Source of the DNA: Chimonanthus salicifolius
Taxonomy: Eukaryota > Streptophyta > Magnoliopsida > Laurales > Calycanthaceae
Direction of reading: 5' to 3'
Assembly (NCBI GenBank): GCA_013350335.1
Contig: CM023532.1
Coordinates: 35,961,708 to 36,025,707 of the forward strand
Length of the DNA stretch: 64,000 nt
The position numbers and the translations under genes were made by a program. This document shows positions 34,990 through 46,790 of the stretch, piece after piece (positions within the stretch are counted from its first letter, which is position 1; each line of letters starts with the position of its first letter). The notes beneath the pieces are model-generated. The model made no database searches. It was not told the DNA's origin and saw only the letters and a program-made list of their open reading frames with translations.

Positions 34990-35365
34990 TTTTAAAACCC
35001 GCCCAAGGAGTGACCCATTTTAGAAGAAGGGTGGGTTAAATAAGATTCATCTGGGTTGACCTGTAGCCAAATCCAGTCAAACCTGTGCTATTAATATAAT
35101 ATTAAATTATTAACTAATGTTATATTTCATAAAAATATATTTTTTCTTTCACAAATATAATTGTAAATACCAAAAATTAATAATTCAAAAATCGTATCTC
35201 AAAAGAACCAACATCTTCATTTCATTTAAAGAAATTAAGGGTTTTTAAGGGTCAAGACTCACGAATCTATTAGAAACGGATTTTTAATCTAAAAGGGTTT
35301 TTAAATCACTCGACCTGTGTTTCAGCTGGGTCACAGTTGACCCGTGGGTTGACGGGCCACACTAC
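34990..35365. repeat. Dispersed non-coding repeat, copy B
   Basis: Shares ordered words with 16605-16890: GAAGAAGG-TGGGTTA-ATAAG, ATTAATATAATATTA and AAATTATTAACTAA. The right part is rich in GGGTTGAC-type words. No clean ends were found. Confidence 0.4.
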
Positions 35366-36236
35366 TAAGGGTTCGATTCTCCAAGTGGCACCTTATTGTG
35401 GGCCATGCGCTTCGTAACTATCTTTTCAAAGATGGCCTTGATGGGACGTTGGTGTTCCACCAAATTTATTGTGATCATGGCCAGTTGATATGGTAGAATC
35501 TCAAATGAGTTTTTCACAACTTATCATTTATCAAATCTTTAATTAGCCTAACTTTAATATATTCTCTTTTAACTTTATTCTTTAGTGTTAAATCACTCAT
35601 ATAGTATAGCATGCACAATTTCACCGTTTTAATTGACCTTTTTTTTATTGGCCGACACTATGCCATTTTTTAATTTTGTTGCGCTCTCTCCCGCCATCCA
35701 TGAATTCCACAACACCGACCTCTCATTTTGCATCAATTTTTTTTTTTTAACATATATCTCCATTCAGGTGATGTTAATCCATAAGCATGTATAAATTTCT
35801 CAATCCACATACACTAGTTCAGCTAATGGAGAGTAACACTATAGAGAGTGACCCAGAAAATAATAAATCATTATTCATATTTTTTAAATATATTATTTAG
35901 TGGTTCTTCTTACATCCATTTATCTCTATAAATTATATTCCTATCAAATTTTAACTCCAATATGAGTTAATTTTACAGTTGAAATTAAAAATTTATTTAA
36001 AATTAATTTTATTTTAAATATTTGTCTTGAAAGCTTTAAAAATCATAAAGTTTTAAATTTATTGTAACTTTTTAAATTCAAATGAACATGATTTCTTCCA
36101 GTCGAAAATACATTTTAAATCCACCCACAGCAACTGTAGCCCGTGCGTGATGGGACTCCAAAAATAGGTTGAAAAAAAAACTGGTTTTCCTACTTATTTC
36201 TAGCGACCATTGACTGGTTGTGAATACTAAATAGTA

Positions 36237-36424
36237 CTCCCTCCCTTCTATTTTAGTTGTCTCATTCAAAAGTTTTGTATTTTTTAAGAAATTTTCTATA
36301 TAAGGTTAACACTTCATGCGATCTCATCCATTTTCAACACACTTTATACTACTCCAATATAAATGAGACAACTATTTTGGAACAATTCCAAATCCATATA
36401 GGACAACTAATTTGGGACCGAGTT
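36237..36424. mobile_element. Stowaway-type MITE, copy A (right end damaged)
   Basis: The left end CTCCCTCCCTTCTATTTTAG is the typical CTCCCTCCGTCCC Stowaway terminus next to TA. Internal words match 50501-50690. The right end retains GACAACTAATTTGGGACCGAG but has lost the final GGGAGTA. Confidence 0.75.
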
Positions 36425-37000
36425 CGGATTTTGAATTTTTTTTTAATCAAAATTTTATTCTTTTATCTAGATTTTTTTTTCTCTCATACTAAAAATACAT
36501 GTTCCGTAGAGGAGTAGACAGGTCTTCGTTGAACCATGTAAATTTTTACAATATTAGATCATTGTTTTTGGGGTTTAATTCATTTCATTTTTTTCAAGTG
36601 CCCGCAGATATACAATGCATGGTTCAAGTTATGTACTTATTTATTTTGATTGATGCAGATGGCAATGCCTGCTACAAATAGTGATCTGTATGTTCTCCCT
36701 CTGCTCTCATCCAATGCTCATTTTTCAGTTTAATTATATAAAAAAATTTGATTCTTGTTGTTGATATGTTTTAATAGAAATGAATTTTATCACTAATGTT
36801 TTTTTTTTTAAATAATCTATTAAATTAACCATCAGAAGTGGGAACAATCTCATCAAGAGTTTGATAATGTGAAAGAAAATTGAATGTTTATGCCTTTATG
36901 GTACAGATTGGCCATGTTCATGTAAAATAATATTTGCAGAGAGATGTTTTGATTGAAGAATCACTTTTATTTGGGTGAAATTGCTCATGAGCTATAATCA

Positions 37001-37391
37001 TGTTAGTACTTAGGCTTACCAATTGTTAGGATCTGGACTTCCAGCCCAAAAGACTAGTTTGTTATGTGGAGTGACTCAAGTTCTCTATAAATCTCTAGAT
37101 TTCCCTCTACACTTCTAATATAGAACTCATTTGCCCCCAATAGTCTCTCCCTCGAACGAGGGAGAATGACGCCAGCCATCCAGTTCACCTGGGGAATCAC
37201 CTAAACCCACATGAGGTAGTCTGAGATCTGGCTCTGATACCAATTGTTAATACTTGGGTTTACTAATTGTTAGGATTTGGACTTCCAACCCAAAAGAATA
37301 GCCAGTTAGGTGAAGTGACCCCAGTCCTCTATAAACCCCTAGGTCTCTCTTTACACTTTCAATATGGGACTCGTTTGCAGCAGCCCCAACA
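37001..37391 (-). mobile_element. TRIM (terminal-repeat retrotransposon in miniature)
   Basis: Two direct terminal repeats, 37001-37142 and 37245-37391, bound a roughly 100-bp centre. On the minus strand the LTR runs from T(G/A)TTGGGG to TTAACA or CTAACA. TTGGTATCAGAGCC, complementary to the initiator-Met tRNA end (primer-binding site), follows it. The polypurine stretch TCGAGGGAGAGA lies before the other LTR. Flanks AATCA and AATTA may be a 5-bp target duplication with one change. It has no coding capacity. Confidence 0.85.
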
Positions 37392-38946
37392 AATTACTCT
37401 TGGCCTTGTGTGACCCACAAAGGTGGAGTTCAGTGTACGAGAATAGGTGAATTTAAAAGATATTTTCAGAATGTTGTTTCTTATAAAATTTAAATCTATT
37501 GAATTTAAAATGTTATGATTTTCAAAAGGTCAAAGGGCAATGGTCAAAATAGAGTTGATTTTAGTCCAATAATAAAATAAACTCAAAATAGATTTAAATT
37601 AGGTATAGATATCCCATCTTCACTTAAATAGTATTTATGACAAAATTCAATTTGAAAAATAGTTTTAACTTTAAGTAAACTTTTGAAGACTAAAATGTTC
37701 TAACCATTGATAGGGCTTGAACTTAATCCAACGGTGAGTATATCTCGTGATGAGTTTAGATTAATACAAATCTAATCTATAAGATGATGGTGAATATGAA
37801 GAAGAAAATCGATATAAATATAGTTTTTAATGAAAAAATTAATCATCCAATTGCGATAAACGAGTTCACAATAAATAATTTCTCATGTTGCTTACATACA
37901 TGATGAGCTTCATTGTAGTTGGTCGTCATAAAATTATCTAGAAAACAATATTTTATTAGAAGTAAAATCAAATGGTAATGCTTTTTAAGTATGATTTAGT
38001 CATGCCTTGAATACAGATTAATTCAATAATTTATTGGAATCCTACCTTGATCTTTTCCTCATTCACCTTGGGAAATTGGTGGGTGCCATGCAATATACGG
38101 TAATGAAGAGAAAGAATCCATCATCATGCAAAATTACTTGAAGTGGAAATAAGAATTTATGTGTTTATATTTATAGTCAGATAAAATTAAGATAAAAATA
38201 ATTTTATTGTCTTTGAAAATATGGAATTTAACTTATTTCTCTCTTATTACAAATAAATTCTTTAATTATAAAGAAGCAAATGAAAAAGATACTTCCTAAT
38301 TACAATAGTAAAATAAACTAGGGCTATAAAAACCAACTCATGATCAAGTCATCTTAAGAGTTAGGACAAGGTATCGAGGTTAACTCTGATCAAACTCAAT
38401 TAAACTCGTGACATCAACCCGTATGGATAGCTAATGGGCTTGAGTTTTTAAGATTAGGGCATTAGGGTAGAGGTCTCCTCTGAACTTATCCTACATGAGA
38501 TTTACCCGTAATTACTTCATGTATTCATACAATTAGTTTCACCTTCAATGTGTAAGGGAGGTACTTATCTTATTCAAAAAATTAATTAATTTATAGTAAT
38601 AAGAAAAAATATATAATAATATATAAACAACTACAAAATAAATAAATAAAGTTAATAATCACATCCAGATTCATAGTGGGAGCGAAGCTTCCTACCCTAC
38701 TGCGAATCTTAATATATTTCTATCTTTGACTCTGGCAAACGAGACCAGATCCCTTGTCAACGAATGCAGGCGGATAAACAACGACAAACTTAGTAACTTG
38801 CAGACATATTTGAATCTTCTTTCTTTGCAGTTTCGTGGACATGAAGGAATTTAAGAACAGAAGAAAAGTATGTTTTATTCTTATTCATTTCCTGATATAA
38901 AAACAACTAAGAATTTTGGGAATCCAAACCAAAGAATTAAACAAGC

Positions 38947-41900
38947 ATGGAAGTAGAGAAATCTTCGTTCATGATCATGGCATTTATGTGGGTCATGTTA
39001 GTTCCTTGCCATGCATCAGAAGCAGATGCTCTTCTCAAATGGAAAGCCAGCCTCCAATCAGCAGAGTCTCTCCATTCATGGTCATTCACCAATGATAGCA
39101 GAACCACAAACCCATGCAACTGGATTGGAATTTCATGCAATAATGAGGGCAACATAGCAGAAATAAGCCTCTCGAATTCTGGTTTGAGAGGTGAGCTCCA
39201 AAACTTCAGCTTTTCATCCTTTCCGAACCTCTTGCGTCTCGATCTCAGCCGCAACGCGCTCACTGGAATCATCCCAACACAGGTTGATGCTCTGTTCAAG
39301 CTCGAATTCCTCTCTCTCTCCTCGAATCAGATTTTGGGATCTATTCCTCGGGAAGTAGGATATTTGGTGAATCTAAATGAGCTCAACGTTTCGAGTAACC
39401 TTCTAACAGGTTCTATTCCTTCCACCTTAGGAAACTTGACCAAGCTTACTGTTTTGCACCTCTACAGTAATAGGATTTTTGGATTCATTCCTCAAGAACT
39501 AGGAAATCTTGCAAACTTGGTGAGGCTAAACATGTCCGACAATCTTCTAACCGGTCCCATTCCATCTGGTGTATGGAACTTGACCAAGCTTGCCCAATTA
39601 AGTATTTCAAGGAATCAGATCACTGGTTCAATTCCTCCAGAAATTGGAAATCTCAAGAACCTAATTGATTTAAGACTGTCCATCAATGAGATAACAGGCT
39701 CCATTCCTTCCACTATAGGAAACTTGACCGGGCTTACAATCTTGAGACTCTTTGAGAATCAAATTTCTGGCCCCATCCCTCAAAAGATAGGAAATTTGGA
39801 AAATCTTGTTGACCTGAGCTTATTGCTAAATAACCTGACTGGTTCAATCCCTGCAACTATTGGTAATTTGCGCAATCTCACTAGACTAGGTTTATATGGT
39901 AATCAGTTGTCCGGTTCAATACCTGAAGAAATCACAAATTTGACACTTCTGGTTACATTGAACTTGGGTATAAACAACTTCTCAGGTCATTTACCACAAT
40001 GGATATGCCGAGGTAGATCACTAGCCAGTTTTTCTGTGTTCAGCAACCATTTCACAGGTCCAATCCCAAAAGGCTTGAAAAACTGCACAAGCTTAACCAG
40101 ACTCCGACTACAACAAAACCAGCTCACAGGAAATATATCTGAAGATTTGGGAGTATATCCAAGTATTGAGTATGTCGATCTCAGTGACAACAGACTGTAT
40201 GGTGAACTCTCACCAAAATGGGGACAATCCCAGAATCTTACAGTGCTGCAATTGTCAAGAAATGAGATCACTGGTGGTATTCCACCTGAATTCGGGCAGT
40301 TATCTAAACTTGGAGTATTGGCCCTTTCTTCAAATTGTCTTCAAGGAGAGATACCGAGAGAGTTGGGGAAGCTGACTTCTTTGTTGCGTATGAGTTTGAA
40401 CCACAATCTGCTTTCTGGCAAGCTACCTCTCGAAGTTGGAGAACTATCTAATATGCAAATCCTTGACATATCAGTGAACAACCTGAGTGGACCAATACCG
40501 GAACAAATGGGGAATTGCTCCCAACTATGGCATCTAAAATTGAATGGGAATAATCTAAATGGAAGCATTCCATTTCAAATTGGTAATCTCGTGGATCTTC
40601 AAGATGTGCTAGATCTCAGTCATAACTCATTCACTGGAGAGATACCAGCACAGTTGGCAAAATTGCTCAAGTTCGAAAACCTAAATCTCTCCCACAATCA
40701 GCTCTCCGGATTCATTCCTTCCTCTTTGGAAAACATGCTTAGTTTGTCATCAATTGACTTGTCGTATAATGATTTAGAGGGTCCTCTTCCTGAAAACAAA
40801 GCATTCAAAAATGCTACATTTGATGCATTCATCAATAATAAAGGTTTATGTGGTGATATACAAGGCATGACTCCTTGCAATTCTACTTCAATAAAAAACA
40901 ATGGTGCAATGGAAGGTCACAAAGTTGCAATCATTGTTGCTGTCACATTTCTGGGATTACTGTTTGTTCTATTCATCTTTCTTAGAAAATGCAAATTTCT
41001 CAGAAGGGTAAGAAATGAGGTGAGAGACATCCACAATGGGGATCAATTTTCAATCTGGATTTTTGATGGGAACATTGTGTGCAGAGATATCATTCAAGCA
41101 ACTGAGGATTTCAATGATAGATATCTTATTGCCAAGGGTGGATATGGCTCTGTTTACAAAGCAGAGTTGCCAACAGGTCAGACAGTAGCCATAAAGAAGT
41201 TTCACCCTGTGGAAGGTGAAGCAATGGGTGATAAAAAAAGCTTCATAAGTGAGATTCAGGCACTGGTAAGAATTCGTCATCGCAACATTGTGAAGCTCTA
41301 TGGATTTTGCTTGAATGCTTCACATATGTTTTTGATTTACAAGTTCATGGAAAGGAAGAGCTTATCTACTATCTTAAATGAAGAGGAGGGAGTAAAGGCA
41401 TTGGATTGGGCTAGGAGAGTAAACATCATCAAAGGTGTGGCTCATGCACTGTCTTACATGCACCATGATTGCAATCCACCAATAGTTCACCGTGACATTT
41501 CAACTGGCAATATTTTGTTGGATTTGGAGTTTGAAGCATGCGTCTCTGACTTTGGGACTGCTAGGATTATGGACCTTGGTTCATCCAATTGGACTACTGT
41601 TGCAGGAACTTATGGATATGTTGCTCCAGGTAAAAACTTATTAATCTTTTTTTATCTCATTCTTCTTCCTAAAACAAGGTTGAATTGACAGGACCAAGAA
41701 TTCCTGAAAAATCATTTTTTTAGAAATAGATTAACAAGTACATTTGAACTACCTTTTTGTGCAAGTATTTATGGAGACCGGAAGTGCTAACAGAAAGTAA
41801 CTTAAGTTTTTCCCTTTTTTTTACAGAGCTTGCTTACACAATGCGAGTGACTGAAAAATGTGATGTTTATAGCTTTGGTGTGGTGGCTCTGGAAGTGATT

Positions 41901-42182
41901 ATGGGTAGACATCCAAGGGAACTCCTTTCTTCTTTATCGTCAACCAGTTGCAGAAATATGCCAATAATGGATGTGCTAGACCATCATCTCCCACCTCCTA
42001 CATGTGAGGTTGCTCATCAAGTAGTTTTGGCTATGGCTCTAGCACTTGAATGCATACAGAACAGTCCAGAATCTCGACCAACCATGTACCGTGTTTCTCA
42101 AGAGCTATCTGCGAGCAAGCGTGAACTCTGTGTACCTCTATACTCAATCACAATGTCTCAACTATTGAATCCTTGTACATGA
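38947..42182 (+). CDS. LRR receptor-like kinase, MIK2-like (LRR-XII/XI type)
   Basis: Two exons, 38947-41629 and 41827-42182, split in the codon for E of the APE motif, give 1012 residues without interruption. Order: signal peptide (about 1-23, [19 protein letters not shown]...), an N-terminal cap with CNWIGISC, about twenty plant-type LRRs (LxxLxLxxNxxTGSIPxxIGNL), a transmembrane helix at about 658-680, and a kinase domain at about 722-1000. Kinase landmarks are the VAIKK lysine near 748, HRDIS..N near 847, DFGTA near 867 and [12 protein letters not shown]. Odd point: the first glycine of the nucleotide loop is alanine (IAKGGYG instead of IGKGGYG). Relatives sense peptides at the plasma membrane; the ligand here is unknown. 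A decayed paralogue lies about 1 kb downstream. Confidence 0.95.
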
Positions 42183-42207
42183 CTAGATTGAAACAAATTT
42201 ATGTAAT

Positions 42208-42355
42208 TTCTGCTTCTATTTTTTAATTAAGTTGAAGAGTGTAAATGTGTCTGATTCCCAAATTTTCATGTATACAAGTTTTTCTGCTTCTATTTTTCAA
42301 TTAAGTTGAAGAGTGTAAATGTGTCTGATCCCCGAATTTTCATGTATACAAGTTG
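42208..42355. repeat. 74-bp tandem duplication in the RLK 3' flank
   Basis: Units 42208-42281 and 42282-42355 both start TTCTGCTTCTATTTTT and end near TGTATACAAGTT, with three or four differences. A second tandem pair (GCTCTATGAGCTCATTGTGA followed by CTT repeats) lies at 42368-42453. Both probably fall in the 3' UTR of the kinase gene. Confidence 0.9.
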
Positions 42356-42455
42356 TCATGGTTTTGCTCTATGAGCTCATTGTGACACTTCTTCTTCTTC
42401 TTCTTGCTCTATGAGCTCATTGTGAGTGACACTTCTTCTTCTTCTTCTTCTTCAA

Positions 42456-43249
42456 TCTCTCATTGTAAGTGTTGAGAAATGCTATCACTACAGCATAGAC
42501 CATCCACACCACACCAATGCAGCTCTCGGCATACTACAATGAGTTCTAAGTATTGAGCTAAGTAGGTAGGTGTTATGATGTCTATATATAACGGGCACTC
42601 TAGATTAGGCCCACGGCCACCTACAACCAATCCAAAAGCCCTATCCTACCATGTAACGTTGTGAAATTGAATTGTATCACATAATCGATTATATATCGTA
42701 GAACTGCAAATCATGTATAGTAAATCGTAGAATCATAAGATTCAGAAGTGTTTTCCCTTCAAAATATTTAATATATGATGTAATGTAAAAAGATATCTCA
42801 AAGGTAATAATGTGAGCAATTCTCTAAGTTTCTTTCAATATTAAGTAAATATTATATAATTTGTTCAATGGAGCTCAAAATTTAATATTCCAACTTCCAA
42901 AAGAATAACACTAGTATATAGTCCAAGTATACTATGAAAAGTCAATAATGAACTAAAAAGCCCTAGAAAATCCAAAGGTCCTAAATGCCCAACAACTCAA
43001 GCCCTAAAAACCTTCAAAACAAAAGACTCCATGCTTTCACATTCTAGATAACTCCATGATACGAATTGTTCCTCTTATCATATCGTATGAATTATAAGAT
43101 ATGAATCGTGTATTGCCGGATTTTAATAAAAATGCTACCAATCCTAGGTGGACACTCATATGACTGACTTTCATCATTGGATTGAACACTCAAATAAATA
43201 AAAAAACATCCATAAGATTCCAGTTGTACAGAAATTTCAAACACTTCCA
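42456..43249. other. Gap between the LRR-RLK and its pseudogene
   Basis: About 0.8 kb with no recognisable gene. The region 42660-43130 has several ATATCGTA/TATGAAT-like words that suggest a decayed repeat, without clear borders. Confidence 0.5.
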
Positions 43250-44420
43250 TTGGCTACAACAAGCAATATGGAAGGTATCAACAGAATTGGTAGAAATTCA
43301 AAATTAACAATACTTAAGGAAATTGAGAGTCAAGCCAATTTTGAGATTCTGGACCCATCATCAAACAACTTGAGTGATGAATACCAGATCATATTTGGAG
43401 ATTTCTCTAAACTGCACTGCCTAAAAATGGGCCAGAATAGTCTAAATGGAAGATTACAATCTAGACAGTAAGGTATCCTACTTGGTAGCTAAAATTCATT
43501 CCTTGTAGAGATTACTCCAACTCGGATGAGAAAGTTATAAAAGCTAAATCTTGTCAACAATAAGATTTTGGGTTCAATTCTATCTTCAATGATTTCTGGA
43601 ATCCCTTGATTTCTTCTATAATGATTCAAAATTACCTTGCCTAAAGAAAAGCCTACAGCAAGCTTCACTAGGGTTTTCAAAAACAAGGGTTTGCAATGAA
43701 GTACACAGTTGTGACCTTTAAGCATTTCTTTGAATAGAGGTTGGACAAAGGAAGATCACAATGTTGTGATTATCATAGCTTTCTTGTTTTATGTACATTA
43801 TTCTCGATTTTTCATTGTTGAAATTGGTTTCAGCTCCAATTAGTGTTCAGGAGATACAAAGTTGCAGGTAAAAGAAATAAGAAATATGAAACAAGAAACA
43901 TAAATTACAATGCTCTTTTTCCTGCATGATGATGTCGGTCACATACATCGAGTGTTTATGATTATAATTTAGAACTAAGTGGCAGATGGAGTTGAGAAAT
44001 GGTTACTATACTCTAAAGAGAGTAAGGAAATACGGTAGCTGACAACAATGTTACCATCAGGTGTATGCTGAATGGGAACTACTGTTTTCTCACATTGATC
44101 ATTCAAAAGTCTTGTAACTCTCGATTCCATAAACACATTGGAGAAGAGAGTTTCACCATTTTAAGTGTCTGAAACTCTGAATGTTGGTAATTAAACGTAA
44201 CTTCTCTGTTGCTGTGTGCTTACACAATGCTGATTAAGAAAATGTGATGTTTATAGCTTTGTAAGTCTAGCAACAGAAGCCATTATTGGAAGGTGCAGGG
44301 GATCTCATAGCTTCCTTGTCATTATCTGGTGACCAAGACATGCTGTTAATAGATATGTTAGGTTCGAATCTCCACCTCCACCCGAGATGATGAAGAAGAT
44401 CTCACATGTGGATGCACTTT
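43250..44420 (+). pseudogene. Decayed LRR receptor-like kinase
   Basis: Pieces of a MIK2-like kinase appear in the right order but in different frames. LRR text comes first (ILDPSSNNLSDEYQIIFGDF then LKMGQNSLNGRL, 43340-43440). Then come KNKGLQ and the transmembrane stretch HNVVIIIAFLFY near 43770. Kinase subdomain IX-X remnants follow (AYTM..., CDVYSF..., EAIIGR near 44220-44300), then SPPPPE near 44370. Most of the kinase core is unrecognisable. It is probably an old tandem duplicate of the intact gene upstream. Confidence 0.7.
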
Positions 44421-44620
44421 CTCAATCAACATTGAAGCGTGTCTCAGAAGCAATCCAAGGCAAGAGCACATTGCTTCAAATAATGAATCTTGAGAAGCTT
44501 GTAGATGAAAAGAGTGTAAAACAGGGTACCATATGCTTTGGTAGAGATCAATGCCGACATTCTCTCCATAGGTCTGCATGGCTGTATGACACCATATAAA
44601 TCTCTTCAGAAGGTGAGTGA

Positions 44621-44972
44621 TGTTAGGACTGGGCTTCCAGCCCAAAAGACTAGCCTGATAGGTGGAGTGACTCAATCCCATATAAGTCCTTAGTTTTCCC
44701 CCCTCACAACCGATGAGGGACTCTAGTTTTCACTCCAACAATCCCTCCCTCAAATGAGGCTCTCCGGCAGATAGAACGTTGCCAACCATCTTGTTCGGTT
44801 AGGAGATCCCTGAGTCCACATGTTGTGACTTTGGAACTTGTCTCTGATACCACTGTTAGGACTGGACTTTCAGCCCAAAAGACTAGCCTGATAGGTGGAA
44901 TGACCCAGTCCTATATAAATCCTTAGTTTTTCCCCCTCACAACCGATGTGGAACTCTCATTCACACCCAACA
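44621..44972 (-). mobile_element. Intact TRIM with perfect 5-bp target duplication
   Basis: Terminal repeats 44621-44740 and 44854-44972 share TGTTAGGACTGG, CCAGCCC/TCAGCCC, AAAAGACTAGCCTGATAGGT and CCCTCACAACCGATG. AGTGA flanks both sides (44616-44620 and 44973-44977). On the minus strand, TGGTATCAGAGA (primer-binding site for initiator-Met tRNA) follows the LTR, and TTTGAGGGAGGGAT (polypurine tract) precedes the other one. The 113-bp centre codes for nothing. The good LTR identity suggests a fairly recent insertion. Confidence 0.93.
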
Positions 44973-45070
44973 AGTGATGGCTCAAACCCTCTACCTCAAA
45001 GTTGCAACACAGCGCCTTGTGAACCAGTGTTACATAGACTCCTAGTTAATTCAATGGATTCTGTATTATC

Positions 45071-45396
45071 GGTTAATTTGAGAAACGAATGACTCCATAT
45101 AACACTTGAGATACCCTCCTCTCAATGGCTAGCTTTTGAGAGTGAGTTCTACCTAAATTTTTTTTTATCATGTCATGATTTTCTAACGTGGCATTAGAGT
45201 ATATTCCGCATGCAGTCATAGGGTTTAGTTGCACATAAAGGCGGGTCTAAAGTTTCCACTCGGAGTAACATTCCTATATCTGTTAATTTGAGAAACCAAT
45301 GACTCCATATAACATTTGAGACACCCTCTTCTCGTTAACTAGCTTTTGAGAATGAGTTCTACCTCAAAAATGACATCATGTCATGATTTTCTAACA
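45071..45396 (+). mobile_element. Second TRIM-like element, other family
   Basis: Direct repeats 45071-45188 and 45291-45396 share GTTAATTTGAGAAAC, AATGACTCCATATAACA, CTAGCTTTTGAGA and ATGTCATGATTTTCTAAC. The first is followed by TGGCATTAGAG, a mutated form of the TGGTATCAGAG primer-binding site. No clear target duplication was seen. Confidence 0.65.
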
Positions 45397-46225
45397 CACA
45401 ACAATTAAAAGAAAAGCGTAAATTTGATTCTACCAAAAAAAGGAAACAGAGGAGGAATGATCATATTCAAGAATAAAATGAGTGGTTGGTTTATGAGTTA
45501 ATGTAGTTCAATCAAGACACATGTCCATCACCATTAGCTGTACATTGGAAAGCCTTCCATTACCATAATTAGATGAATAAAAATCTTCCATGTTGGCAAA
45601 GATTGAACAATAAGATTTCAATGAGTAGATTTTCTATTAATCATTGTTTCAATTATTAACTTCATGAACACTTCATTCATCACTCGGTTTGGATGATTTT
45701 GCTCAGGGACAGCAGGTGGGGCTGACAGACTCACTGGGCTCGAAGCGATTTCTCTAGCATGGGCAGGCCTGGATCCAACATAAATAAACCCAATACAGGT
45801 CCTTAACTTTAATAAAATATTAATATGGAGTTTAACTTGGTAGAATATATGCAATATAATTATCATAAATATATAATTATAAAGAAAATCTCATAATAAA
45901 CTTATAATATTAGGTGGATCAGAAGGATGGATCACGACCATCCACCTTGTGGGTCTTACTTTGGATTGATTTGACAATTCAATTCACCACATTCCTTCAT
46001 TTTCACCTGCTGAATTTCACCCCCACCTAATGCTTCTTCCTAGCCATCGATTTGAAAGTATGAATCAGATGGTTGGGCCATCAGTTGTTATCTTCAGAAA
46101 GAGCCACTCCCAACCCACCACCATCTGTGGATAGATCAAGGGTCTCAATTGCCGTCCAATCAGTAGCATAAAAACCGGGCTTGAAGTTAAAATCAAGCCC
46201 TTACTATGTTGGGTCGTGGATCTCG
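45397..46225. other. Intergenic, no feature recognised
   Basis: About 0.8 kb without a recognisable gene or repeat border. Short open frames on the minus strand show no known similarity. Confidence 0.5.
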
Positions 46226-46790
46226 GATTCTTTATATTTTTTATGATCAAGGTGTTCCGACACCTTCGAAGCATGTGCAAGTCTCCCTATCTACACACAT
46301 GATAAATTCATAGAGAGTGACCATTTGGAGTGGAGTGAGAATCGAACTTAAGATTCTTGTCTCCTGATGAGGGTTCCTGGCGCCATTGTGACAAATACCG
46401 TTCTCGGGATATTAACGGCAATTGGTAATAACTGGGATATTTTTAAATTCTCGGATTTTTACAGGGAATTTAACGGAAAAATCTCAGCGGAAATTATAAT
46501 ATTTAAAAAATAAAAAAATAGAATAAATAAAAGAATTAATGAAATAAAAATGGTATAGGGAATTTACCGGGAATTTATCTGGAATTTACAGGGATATTAT
46601 CACGTTATTAACGTTTATCACGTTTTTAAAGCGATTTTATCGAAAATTTACCGGAAATTTATGGTCATGGCGATAAAAACGCGTTTTTAACGCGGTAATG
46701 GTATTTTGCAGGTAAAAACGGGGTAAATTTGAAAATACCGTCCATATTTGTGACAAGGCCTGGCGCAGGTTCCCAACTACCATGGTTGAT
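46226..46790 (-). mobile_element. SINE (same family as 20853), split by a hAT-like MITE
   Basis: Minus-strand box B-like text (AAGTTCGATTCTCACTCC) lies near 46340-46360, and ATGGTCACTCTCTATGAATT resembles related copies. The element resumes after the MITE, to ACCATGG near 46785. The insertion duplicated CCTGGCGC. Confidence 0.6.
46384..46758. mobile_element. hAT-like MITE with 8-bp target duplication
   Basis: CCTGGCGC occurs at 46376-46383 and 46759-46766. The ends CATTGTGACAAATA and, inverted, CCTTGTCACAAATA match at 12 of 14. An 8-bp duplication and CA-type ends fit hAT elements. The inside is rich in repeated GGAATTTACCGG-like words and codes for nothing. One terminus, diverged, recurs at 62625-62700. 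Confidence 0.75.

Larger units (their letters stand above)
34616..38946. other. Intergenic, CYC1 5' end to LRR-RLK 5' end
   Basis: A divergent region of 4.3 kb that must hold both promoters. It contains a short direct repeat (CCAACGTTTTGAAAACCCC and a near copy at about 34911-34950), a dispersed repeat (34990-35365), a Stowaway MITE (36237-36424) and a TRIM (37001-37391). The rest is AT-rich, with no recognised gene. Confidence 0.6.
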
